Positions 1 to 6,131 of a DNA stretch of 6,718 nucleotides are shown here, piece by piece; the first letter of the stretch is position 1, and each line of letters opens with the position of its first letter. The position numbers and the translations under genes are program-made. This DNA comes from Methyloglobulus sp. Lineage in GTDB: Bacteria; Pseudomonadota; Gammaproteobacteria; Methylococcales; Methylomonadaceae. Location of the stretch: NCBI GenBank assembly GCA_013140405.1, contig JABFSV010000346.1, forward strand, positions 1 through 6,718, given 5' to 3'. The notes beneath the pieces were generated by a model. The model did not search any database, had not been told where the DNA came from, and saw nothing but the letters and a program-made list of their open reading frames with translations.

Positions 1-692
1 AAAATTTCGGGGCGCAAAACTTTTTTGATGGCAGGGGAAATCCATTACCACCACAAACCGCGCAACAATGGGAAACGGGCATAAAAACCGAGTTATTCAA
101 TGGACGGCTGAACGCTACTTTTGCTTACTTTGAATTGACTAAGCAAAATTTGACCATCCCAGTCAATCCTCTGTTCTCAAAGGCCGTTGGTGAGGCTGAA
201 AGCAGGGGGATAGAATTAGATGTCAGCGGTGAAATTCTGCCTGGGTGGAACATCATCGCTAACTATGCTTATACGCCGTTTGCCAAAACAACCAAAGATG
301 CTGCCGTTATTTTCGACGCAGATTTTAATCCAATCGGCATTAACTCAGGGAATACCGGTAAACGCTTAAATAATGCGCCGGAGCATAACGGAAATGTTTG
401 GACGACTTATGAGTTTCAAAAAGGTATGTTGCAAGGCCTTAAGTTTGGTGCTGGTGTTCAAGCGGTGGGTCAACGTGAGATCGGCTACGGCGAAACGGCG
501 CAAGCCCCAGGCTATGTCACCTTTAACCTGATGGCAAGCAAATTATGGAAGGTTGGCAAAACCAATATCACAACGCAGCTTAACGTCGATAACCTCCTAG
601 ATAAAACCTACACTAGCAATGTTTACAGCTACGGCCCGACCGATTACGGCGCACCGTTGAGTTTTATGGGTGCAGTAAAGGTTGAGTATTAG
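1..692 (+). CDS. TonB-dependent siderophore receptor, C-terminal part (5' end outside window)
   Basis: This is the C-terminal 229 residues of an outer-membrane TonB-dependent receptor. The frame is open from the left edge (first full codon at 3) to a TAG at 690-692. The translation begins NFGAQNFFDG and runs into PPQTAQQWETGIKTELFNGR, the late-barrel pattern 'Q.WE.GIK.E..NGRL..T.A.F...K.N'. Later it shows ESRGIELDVSGEI, an N-x-P-x-H-x-G strand, and NVDNLLDKTY. These are hallmarks of the last strands of siderophore receptors. The protein ends VKVEY, so the terminal aromatic residue used for barrel insertion is Tyr rather than the commoner Phe. Its C-terminal part matches that of the receptor at 3334-5769 block by block, so the two are paralogues. 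A TTG at 135 is in frame but is only an internal Leu codon. The ligand, STN domain and promoter cannot be seen here. Confidence 0.93.
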   Translation, partial: NFGAQNFFDGRGNPLPPQTAQQWETGIKTELFNGRLNATFAYFELTKQNLTIPVNPLFSKAVGEAESRGIELDVSGEILPGWNIIANYAYTPFAKTTKDAAVIFDADFNPIGINSGNTGKRLNNAPEHNGNVWTTYEFQKGMLQGLKFGAGVQAVGQREIGYGETAQAPGYVTFNLMASKLWKVGKTNITTQLNVDNLLDKTYTSNVYSYGPTDYGAPLSFMGAVKVEY

Positions 693-708
693 ACGGAGAA
701 CCAAGTGC

Positions 709-733
709 AGGTCGAAGCTATCCGCTTCGACCT
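709..733 (+). terminator. Hairpin after the receptor gene, possible terminator
   Basis: AGGTCGAAGC (709-718) is followed by a 5-nt loop and its exact reverse complement GCTTCGACCT (724-733). This gives a perfect 10-bp stem 17 nt after the receptor stop. The downstream sequence TATCATTCAATT is AT-rich but has no real T run. It may be a weak intrinsic terminator or a 3'-end stabilising hairpin. Confidence 0.5.
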
Positions 734-753
734 TATCATTCAATTCCTAAAGC

Positions 754-782
754 TTTACAAATATCAAAAGCATTCTGATAAA
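754..782 (+). promoter_or_regulatory. Possible sigma-70 promoter of the GrpB-family gene
   Basis: TTTACA (754-759, 5 of 6 matches to TTGACA) lies 17 nt before GATAAA (777-782, 4 of 6 matches to TATAAT). Transcription would start near 789, about 37 nt before the ATG at 826. The position between the upstream hairpin and the gene is sensible, but the match was made by eye in AT-rich DNA. Confidence 0.35.
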
Positions 783-825
783 TATGCAGAGATATCCTTA
801 TGATCGGTAAAAACCTCATCAGCAG

Positions 826-1398
826 ATGATAGGGCTCTATATACACGACCTAGTGGATTGTAAAGATTACAATCCACTAGCCCCAATTGTCGCAAAACAC
901 CTGGCCCAAATAATCTTATCATCGCTGCCTGACATTCAAATCATGCATTTCGGCAGCACGGCTGTCGAAGGTTGTACTGGCAAAGGGATCATCGATTTGA
1001 TGGTGTTATATTCCAATGGTGGATTAGAAAACGTCAAAACCAAACTCGATGAACTCGGCTTTCAAAAACAAACCACCCGTGATCCATTTCCGGAAACAAG
1101 GCCGATGCGGGTTGGTTCGTTCGAATATGGAGGTAATGTATTCCAATTGCATATCCATGTTATTGAAAAAAATAGTCCTGAAGCCGTTGAATTAATCGAG
1201 TTTAAAAATTCCTTGCGGGCAGATTCTGGACTTCGAGATCAATACGTCATGGTAAAAAAATCTATTCTCAGCCAGGGTATAACTGATCCATTTGATTATT
1301 GTAAGGCTAAAGAGCAATTCATTAAAAAAGTAAGCCACCTTCACTCTGCTTTTTCTGATACTTCTATTCTTGAAAAGCAAGACAACCAGCTATTTTAG
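826..1398 (+). CDS. GrpB/UPF0157-family protein (nucleotidyltransferase-like fold)
   Basis: This 190-residue cytoplasmic protein belongs to the GrpB (UPF0157) family, which has a nucleotidyltransferase-like fold and whose substrate is generally unknown. The core motif is HFGSTAVEGCTGKGIIDLMV at residues 41-60, corresponding to the family's 'H.GSTAV.G...K.IID'. Further family signatures are the weak N-terminal 'DYNP' (14-17, normally YDP.WP; the Trp is missing here), FQLHIHV (106-112), LR...GLRDQY (130-140) and DYCKAKEQFI (157-166). Length is normal or slightly long because of a polar C-terminal tail. The ATG at 826 is the first start after an in-frame stop at 808-810. No clear Shine-Dalgarno sequence precedes it, and a 9-codon mini-ORF overlaps it. 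The gene sits between two iron-uptake units without an obvious link to them. It also contains a perfect 14-bp hairpin near its start. Confidence 0.85.
   Translation: MIGLYIHDLVDCKDYNPLAPIVAKHLAQIILSSLPDIQIMHFGSTAVEGCTGKGIIDLMVLYSNGGLENVKTKLDELGFQKQTTRDPFPETRPMRVGSFEYGGNVFQLHIHVIEKNSPEAVELIEFKNSLRADSGLRDQYVMVKKSILSQGITDPFDYCKAKEQFIKKVSHLHSAFSDTSILEKQDNQLF
850..880 (+). repeat. Perfect 14-bp inverted repeat inside the start of the GrpB-family gene
   Basis: CTAGTGGATTGTAA (850-863) and TTACAATCCACTAG (867-880) are exact reverse complements separated by AGA. The repeat begins 24 nt after the A of the start codon and covers codons for about residues 9-19. In mRNA it would form a very stable stem with a 3-nt loop just inside the coding region, where it could slow initiation or early elongation. 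In DNA it would be a 31-bp palindromic site. Confidence 0.85.
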
Positions 1399-1586
1399 AA
1401 TTTTAAAAAATAGGTGATTTCACACACTAATGCGTCATATGACACAACTTTTATTTTTCTTTATTTTATCTGTTTGTTTTAAAACAACTATTATTTGTGC
1501 ATGAAAATTGCTTATAAATTAAACATAAGATTAACAAAAAATGCTAAACCGATCTTTTAAGCATAATAACAAAATAGCAAATTGTC
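1399..1586. other. AT-rich intergenic region upstream of the ECF sigma gene
   Basis: This 188-bp gap must hold the promoter of the sigma/anti-sigma pair. It is very AT-rich. One visible site is an imperfect palindrome TGCGTCATATGACACA (1431-1446) with a perfect core at 1434-1443. A TATAAA (1513-1518) with a poor TTATTT (1491-1496) 16 nt upstream is a weak promoter candidate. ATGCT (1541-1545) and AGCAT (1560-1564) form a short imperfect stem. Genes of this type are often Fur-controlled, but I could not find a convincing Fur box by eye. Confidence 0.5.
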
Positions 1587-2117
1587 ATGACTCAACTTCA
1601 ACCAAGCGCTCTGTGTTATCAGGATTTAACCGAGTTTTTTAACGATAAACACCCGCAATTGCAAAACTACTTATTCTGGCAAGTTCGTTCGCACGAAGTA
1701 GCGGAAGAGTTGGCTCAGGAAACTTATGTACGGTTTTTACGGCAAGTGAAGTCTCAGGGTATTCTTGACTTGAATGCGTTTTTGTTTACCGTCGCTAAAA
1801 ACCTGGCAGTCGATTACTTGCGAACAGTAAAGCGCCAGCAAAAATTCGAATATATCCCGATTGATGGCGATATGCCCGATCACAAAGCTGATACGGAAGC
1901 ATTGGTCGATCAACAAAATTTGGCGGTGCGTTTAGAGCAAACTATTGCCGATTTGCCCGATAAAACCAGGGAAATCTTTTTGCTTTATCGGGTGGACGAG
2001 TTAAGTTACAAGAACATCGCACATAGACTGGCTATTTCCGAGCGCACGGTTGAATATCACCTTCGCCGCGCTGTATTACATTGCCGCAATACCCTTAAAG
2101 AATCAGGAATGGACTGA
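1587..2117 (+). CDS. FecI-like ECF RNA polymerase sigma factor
   Basis: This 176-residue sigma-70 family factor of the extracytoplasmic-function, iron-starvation (FecI-like) group directs RNA polymerase to TonB-receptor promoters when released by its FecR partner. Region 2 spans about residues 24-85, with LQNYLFWQVRS, then EVAEELAQETYVRFLRQ (38-53; core binding) and FLFTVAKNLAVDYLR (65-79; -10 recognition). After a short linker, region 4 spans about 115-168, with LPDKTREIFLLYRVDELSY and a helix-turn-helix IAHRLAISERTVEYHLRRAV that reads the -35 element. Length fits the family. The ATG at 1587 gives a normal N-terminus, though no good Shine-Dalgarno sequence precedes it. The anti-sigma gene starts 35 nt after the stop and the pair is presumably co-transcribed. 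The gene order sigma, anti-sigma, receptor matches the fec arrangement; the exact inducer is unknown. Confidence 0.94.
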   Translation: MTQLQPSALCYQDLTEFFNDKHPQLQNYLFWQVRSHEVAEELAQETYVRFLRQVKSQGILDLNAFLFTVAKNLAVDYLRTVKRQQKFEYIPIDGDMPDHKADTEALVDQQNLAVRLEQTIADLPDKTREIFLLYRVDELSYKNIAHRLAISERTVEYHLRRAVLHCRNTLKESGMD

Positions 2118-2152
2118 TGCAGCACTCGGTAACCGTGTTATAACTTAGCGAT

Positions 2153-3139
2153 GTGACTACATTTAATTTTTTGCCTATGCCTTATCGAGCCGAGCAAGAC
2201 CGGTTGTTTAACGAAGCAAATGCTTGGTTTTTTAGACTGCAAGCGAGCGACTTGCTCGAGAGTGAGCGGATGGCTTTTGATCAATGGTTGGCAACCAGCC
2301 CAGCCCATCAGGATGCGTGGCAGGAAGTGCAAGACCTATTGCAGGCTTTGGAAACCCCCGCTAAGAAACTCCGAAGTCGATGCGTTGAAAATTCCGCATC
2401 ACAGGCAAATTGCCGCCAGCCATTATATTCTCCCATAATGATAGCGGCAGCCATGCTGCTATGTCTTGGGCTTGGCTTCTATTTGCAGCCGACTCTGTTA
2501 CAAAATCTGCAAAGCGATTACTACACCGCAACCGGTGAACAACGAGAGATTGTGTTAGTTGACGGGTCTCATGTTTTGCTGAATACAAATACCGCCATTC
2601 AGATTGATTTAGGCTTTAAACAACGCCGTATCAAGTTGCTGCGCGGCGAAGCGTTTTTTGATGTTGTACACGATCCAATGCGCCCATTTCAAGTGAATGC
2701 GGGTAATGTTAATGCCAAGGATATTGGTACAGCGTTTAGCGTCAGCCGATTTAACCATCATGTAGAAATATCTGTCAGCGAGGGCGCGGTGGAAGCTATG
2801 GTTGAATCTGCTCACGATCAAGCGGCAACCCTTTCGCGGGGAGAATCGGCTCATTATGAAAGTAATAAGCTGATTTCACTTCAAAACATCAATGACGAAC
2901 AGGAATTGGCCTGGCGCGATGGCAGGATAGTTTTTATTCAAGCAACATTGGATGAAATCGTCCGGCAAATCAACCGTTACCGCCCTGGCAAATTGTTAAT
3001 TACCGATCCAAAACTTAAACAACGGCGTCTTACTGCTGTGTTTTATCTTAATCGATTGGATGATGCGATTTATACGCTACAAAATAGTTTTGGAATTCCG
3101 GTGATCAGGCTGACAAATTATTTAATATTATTGGGTTAA
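2153..3139 (+). CDS. FecR-like anti-sigma factor / iron-siderophore signal transducer
   Basis: This 328-residue inner-membrane regulator holds the FecI-like sigma factor and relays the receptor signal. Residues about 18-66 are the cytoplasmic FecR N-terminal (DUF4880-like) domain, with ANAWFFRLQASDL and FDQWLATSPAHQDAWQEVQ. Residues about 94-116 form one membrane segment (PIMIAAAMLLCLGLGFYL). Residues about 122-235 are the periplasmic FecR domain, with DGSHVLLNTNTAI, LLRGEAFFDV, and the conserved I-G-T-A-F-S-V with Gly192-Thr193, the bond at which relatives such as FoxR self-cleave. Residues about 255-325 are the STN-like C-terminal signalling domain. The start is uncertain: GTG at 2153 is the first possible start after the in-frame TAA at 2141-2143, and ATG at 2177 would remove eight residues. 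Neither has a clear ribosome binding site. The intact C-terminus suggests a working transducer. Confidence 0.92.
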   Translation: MTTFNFLPMPYRAEQDRLFNEANAWFFRLQASDLLESERMAFDQWLATSPAHQDAWQEVQDLLQALETPAKKLRSRCVENSASQANCRQPLYSPIMIAAAMLLCLGLGFYLQPTLLQNLQSDYYTATGEQREIVLVDGSHVLLNTNTAIQIDLGFKQRRIKLLRGEAFFDVVHDPMRPFQVNAGNVNAKDIGTAFSVSRFNHHVEISVSEGAVEAMVESAHDQAATLSRGESAHYESNKLISLQNINDEQELAWRDGRIVFIQATLDEIVRQINRYRPGKLLITDPKLKQRRLTAVFYLNRLDDAIYTLQNSFGIPVIRLTNYLILLG

Positions 3140-3240
3140 GCAGCAAAAAAATCGTTTAATCGACGTGATTCAACCATTCGAAATAAACAGCTAAACAAAG
3201 CACATAACAAATACAGTAAAAAAATTTAACCGCTCTACTA

Positions 3241-3265
3241 GGGTTTTCTTGGCATCCAGCGTCTT
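3241..3265 (+). promoter_or_regulatory. Possible ECF (FecI-type) promoter of the receptor gene
   Basis: GGGTTTT (3241-3247) and CGTCTT (3260-3265) lie 69-93 nt before the receptor ATG. The downstream box has the GTC core and pyrimidine character of FecI-type -10 elements (for example TGTCCT at E. coli fecA). With the usual 16-17 bp spacer, the -35 box would start around 3238-3241, at TAGGG. The position between fecR-like and receptor genes is where such a promoter is expected. The assignment is an inference from one site. Confidence 0.4.
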
Positions 3266-3268
3266 TAT

Positions 3269-3307
3269 CTTGTAATGGCTGCTTCTTTGCAGCTTTTTAA
3301 TTACAAG
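3269..3307 (+). promoter_or_regulatory. Compound leader hairpin with a terminator-like core
   Basis: An outer 8-bp repeat, CTTGTAAT (3269-3276) with ATTACAAG (3300-3307), encloses an inner 5-bp stem, GCTGC (3278-3282) with GCAGC (3289-3293), which is immediately followed by TTTTT (3294-3298). The inner part alone resembles a short intrinsic terminator for the preceding pair or an attenuator. The outer stem would fold the T run into an internal loop. It ends 26 nt before the receptor ATG. Confidence 0.55.
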
Positions 3308-3323
3308 AAACATAAAAGGCGAT

Positions 3324-3328
3324 GGAGA
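3324..3328 (+). promoter_or_regulatory. Ribosome binding site that decides the receptor start
   Basis: GGAGA (3324-3328) lies 5 nt before ATG 3334. It overlaps the alternative ATG at 3322, for which only AAGG at 2 nt is available, which is too close. This favours the start at 3334. Confidence 0.6.
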
Positions 3329-3333
3329 ATAAA

Positions 3334-5769
3334 ATGCAAAAAATGATTTACCCTGGACTTAAAAGCTGGTGGCAATGCTTATTTTATGTGCCATTGCTGT
3401 TGACCTTATTTTTGGTGTGGCCAGCACAGGCAGGTAACACCATGCACTACGAGATTGCGCCGCAATCGCTCGACCAGGCTCTGGTTGAGTTCTCCAACGC
3501 ATCAGGCTTGCAAGTGATGGCCGACGGCGTGTTGACATCGGGCGTTAAATCTTCCCGCGTCACCGGCAATTATTCTTCCTCCCAGGCTTTAGGACAACTT
3601 TTGGCAGGGACAGGTTTGGAAGTGCAATCGACGCAAAACGGAACGGTAACCTTGCAACTTACGGGAAGGCTTATCCCAACTGCCGCTACCCAAAACGAAG
3701 GGGAAACTTTGCCAAAAGTCACTGTGGAAGCAGATGCGGACAACCCTTATGATGATCCAAATTGGGCGACTGATCCTTACAACAAGGATTACAATCGACC
3801 CAATGCCACTACAGCCACCAAAACCGATACACCTATCATGGAAACGCCGGTGTCTATTCAGGTCGTACCTAGAGGTGTGTTAGCGGATAAGCAGACAACG
3901 AATTTGCCTGATGCGGTCAATGGTCATGTCAGCGGTGTACTCGGACGGACAGGCGGCGGTTATCTCTATGACAACTTTATCATCCGAGGCATGGCGGGTT
4001 CCGGTTTTGGCGATGCCTACCGCAACGGCCTATTCAACCGCCAGGATATTTACGATATTGCCAACATCGAGCAGATAGATATTCTCAAAGGTCCGGCGGC
4101 GGTGCTTTATGGCCGCATTGAACCCGGCGGCTTAGTCAATTATGTAACCAAGAAGCCGCTGGCTACGCCGTATTATTCACTGCAACAGCAGTTCGGTAGT
4201 TACGACCAATATCGCACACAGTTTGATGCCACCGGGCCGATTGATAAAGACAAAACCCTGCTTTACCGGGTTAACGGGTCTTATTCAGACAATCAGTCGT
4301 TCAGGGATTTTGTCGGCAACGAACGATTTTTTGTCGCTCCAGCCGTCACTTGGCGACCCAACGAAAAATTTGTAGCCAATTTTGAATTGGAATACAAGCA
4401 TGACCGCTTAAACGCCGATTACGGTATCCCTGCCATTGGCGACCGTCCCGCGCCCATTCCTATAACTCGCACATTGAAGGATGGTAGTGATCGCCAGTTG
4501 CTGGAAAACACCCTGGTTGGCTTCGATTGGACATACCGTTTTAATGAAGATTGGAAAATTACCCAGCGCTATTTGTTCAAGGACTGGACGCTGAGCGGTC
4601 CGACGCTCTTTAATTTTGGTGGATTGCAGCAGGTTAATAATCGCTTCCTGCTGGGTAGAACTGCTTCCAAAGGTGTGCAAGATGTCCAGACACATTCCAC
4701 CAATCTGGATTTAAATGGGAAATTCGAATTTTTTGGCAGCAAGCACAACCTGTTAATCGGTGTAGATGGTTTTTATGCGACTACAGAGGCGCATGACGCA
4801 GATGCTCCAGCACCTGATATCGACATATTCAACCCGGTTTATGGACAGGTAGACTTTAATGCGCTGACACAGGAGAACAGTTTCTTCTACCGGAAAGAAA
4901 ATTGGTTTGGCGCGTATATCCAAGACCAAATAACACTCTTCGATAAGCTGCATATTATGCTTGGCGGCCGCTACGATAACGTAACCACGGGCGGAAACTT
5001 CACTACAGCTTCCCTGGATGCTGCGAAGGCGGGGCGTGAAGCGAAGAAAGACGACGCTTTCAGCCCACGGGCAGGCATCCTATACCAAGTACGCGATTGG
5101 TTATCTGTCTATGGCAGCTACACGGAGTCGTTCAGCGGTAACAATAATTTTGGTAAAACAACTTTCGATCCACAAGAAGGCAAGCAATACGAACTCGGTC
5201 TTAAAGCACAAACGCCAGACCAGCGGTTTTCTTCGACCCTGGCTTTTTTTCATTTGACCAAGACCAATCTGCTGACCGATGACCCTGAGAGAGCCGACCC
5301 GAATTTCCAAATTTTGGCAGGCAAAAACCGAAGTAAAGGCATTGAATTTGACCTTGCTGGACAAGTCACCGATAACCTTAACCTATTGGCAACCTACGCT
5401 TACACGCAATCTACCTACACGCAGGATTTCAGCGGTTTCAAAGGCAATCGGCTGGAAAATGTACCCAGACATCAGGGTAGCCTGTGGGGAACTTGGCAAT
5501 TTAATGATGCCTTTAAGGTTGGCTTGGGCGTTGTTGCTGTCGGTAAACGTTACGGCGATGCAGGCAATACTTACAGCTTGCCGGGTTACGTTCGGATGGA
5601 TGCGATGGCTGCATATACATATCGAATAGGCCAACACAGGCTGACGGCTCAGGTGAACCTCAACAATCTTTTGGATAAAGAATACTTCGCTAATTCGGAT
5701 GGAGGCAGTCTCGATTCCATTCCAGGTACGCCAATCAATGTGTTCGGTTCGTTGAAATATGAGTTCTAG
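3334..5769 (+). CDS. TonB-dependent siderophore receptor with STN signalling domain (FecA-type)
   Basis: This 811-residue outer-membrane receptor imports a ferric siderophore using TonB energy and signals to the adjacent FecR/FecI-like pair. Numbered from ATG 3334, a signal peptide ends near WPAQA|GN (residue 33). Residues about 37-108 are an STN domain (MHYEIAPQSLDQALVEFSNA, then LAGTGLEV). A TonB-box-like ETLPKVTVEA lies near 124-133. The plug spans about 165-275 (ETPVSIQVVP, FIIRGM, IEQIDILKGPAAVLYGRIEP, GGLVNYVTKKP). The rest is the 22-strand-type barrel, with late motifs GKQYELGLKAQ, KGIEFDLAGQV, NVPRHQGSLW and NLNNLLDKEYF, ending LKYEF with the expected terminal Phe. Length is normal for an STN-bearing (transducer) receptor. 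An ATG at 3322 would add four residues. The STN domain plus the neighbouring sigma/anti-sigma genes imply autoinduction by its ligand, which the sequence does not identify. Confidence 0.95.
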   Translation: MQKMIYPGLKSWWQCLFYVPLLLTLFLVWPAQAGNTMHYEIAPQSLDQALVEFSNASGLQVMADGVLTSGVKSSRVTGNYSSSQALGQLLAGTGLEVQSTQNGTVTLQLTGRLIPTAATQNEGETLPKVTVEADADNPYDDPNWATDPYNKDYNRPNATTATKTDTPIMETPVSIQVVPRGVLADKQTTNLPDAVNGHVSGVLGRTGGGYLYDNFIIRGMAGSGFGDAYRNGLFNRQDIYDIANIEQIDILKGPAAVLYGRIEPGGLVNYVTKKPLATPYYSLQQQFGSYDQYRTQFDATGPIDKDKTLLYRVNGSYSDNQSFRDFVGNERFFVAPAVTWRPNEKFVANFELEYKHDRLNADYGIPAIGDRPAPIPITRTLKDGSDRQLLENTLVGFDWTYRFNEDWKITQRYLFKDWTLSGPTLFNFGGLQQVNNRFLLGRTASKGVQDVQTHSTNLDLNGKFEFFGSKHNLLIGVDGFYATTEAHDADAPAPDIDIFNPVYGQVDFNALTQENSFFYRKENWFGAYIQDQITLFDKLHIMLGGRYDNVTTGGNFTTASLDAAKAGREAKKDDAFSPRAGILYQVRDWLSVYGSYTESFSGNNNFGKTTFDPQEGKQYELGLKAQTPDQRFSSTLAFFHLTKTNLLTDDPERADPNFQILAGKNRSKGIEFDLAGQVTDNLNLLATYAYTQSTYTQDFSGFKGNRLENVPRHQGSLWGTWQFNDAFKVGLGVVAVGKRYGDAGNTYSLPGYVRMDAMAAYTYRIGQHRLTAQVNLNNLLDKEYFANSDGGSLDSIPGTPINVFGSLKYEF

Positions 5770-5777
5770 CTATTAAG

Positions 5778-5799
5778 CGTGGCGGGATATTTTGCCACG
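5778..5799 (+). terminator. Short hairpin after the receptor gene, possible terminator
   Basis: CGTGGC (5778-5783) pairs with GCCACG (5794-5799) around a 10-nt loop, starting 9 nt after the receptor stop. There is no T run after it, so termination here is uncertain. The larger inverted repeat at 5837-5882 may share the role. Confidence 0.35.
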
Positions 5800-5836
5800 T
5801 CACTTAGGTTTAGATGGTGTTGCTTTTTTAAGTTAG

Positions 5837-5882
5837 GAAACCTTAGCTGGACGGACAAATTACTAAGTTCAGCTAAGGTTTC
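5837..5882. repeat. Perfect 13-bp inverted repeat, 20-nt spacer
   Basis: GAAACCTTAGCTG (5837-5849) and CAGCTAAGGTTTC (5870-5882) are exact reverse complements. Inside, 5850-5852 can pair further with 5867-5869 if a G-T wobble is allowed. The run TTTTTT lies before the left arm (5824-5829) and none follows the right arm, so the shape suits a minus-strand terminator better than a plus-strand one. It could also be a protein-binding palindrome or a relic of an element end. Confidence 0.7.
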
Positions 5883-6084
5883 ACATGCCACGTACTATGC
5901 GCTTCTGAACAATATACTGTCCAACCTGTGACAATTTGTCGCATTCCCAAAATCTAGTTAAATCGCTAGACTTTGTGCGGCTTAATTAAGCGTCCGCTAT
6001 CACATGGGTTGTTTCCTTATGAATTGATGGTGCTATCGAATAGCCGCAACGTTAGGCCGCATTCTTATTGAGAACCTAATGGGT

Positions 6085-6113
6085 TTTACAAGTGTGGAAT
6101 AGCTATTTTAAAT
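6085..6113 (+). promoter_or_regulatory. Possible sigma-70 promoter of the small secreted-protein gene
   Basis: TTTACA (6085-6090, 5 of 6 matches) lies 17 nt before TTAAAT (6108-6113, 4 of 6). This gives a start near 6120 and a short leader before ATG 6132. A modest match in AT-rich sequence. Confidence 0.3.
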
Positions 6114-6131
6114 AAATAACACGGGGTGATT

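Larger units (their letters stand above)
5770..6131. other. Intergenic region rich in inverted repeats
   Basis: This 362-bp gap has no coding potential that I can support. Besides the hairpins at 5778-5799 and 5837-5882 it holds an imperfect palindrome TGTGACAATTTGTCGCA (5927-5943), TCTAG/CTAGA arms at 5953-5970, a 12-bp palindrome GCTTAATTAAGC (5980-5991), and ACGTTAGGC plus GCATTCTTATTGAGA (6049-6073), which recur to the right of the small gene. Confidence 0.6.

Noticed and set aside
135..692. Independent gene starting at TTG 135
   Set aside because: The frame is open to the left edge and the upstream residues continue the receptor barrel, so 135 is an internal codon.
1399..1586. A Fur box upstream of the sigma gene
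   Set aside because: Several AT-rich stretches partly resemble the 19-bp consensus, but the best had about 8 of 19 matches, no better than expected in such AT-rich DNA.
2151..2156. ATGTGA at the FecR-like start as a start-stop element or coupled start
   Set aside because: It is only one codon followed by a stop, and the GTG used by the longer frame lies within it. Nothing shows that it is translated.
5927..5943. CRP/Vfr-type site TGTGA...TCGCA
   Set aside because: The spacing between half sites is 7 rather than 6 nt and the right half has a mismatch. I keep it only as an unassigned palindrome.
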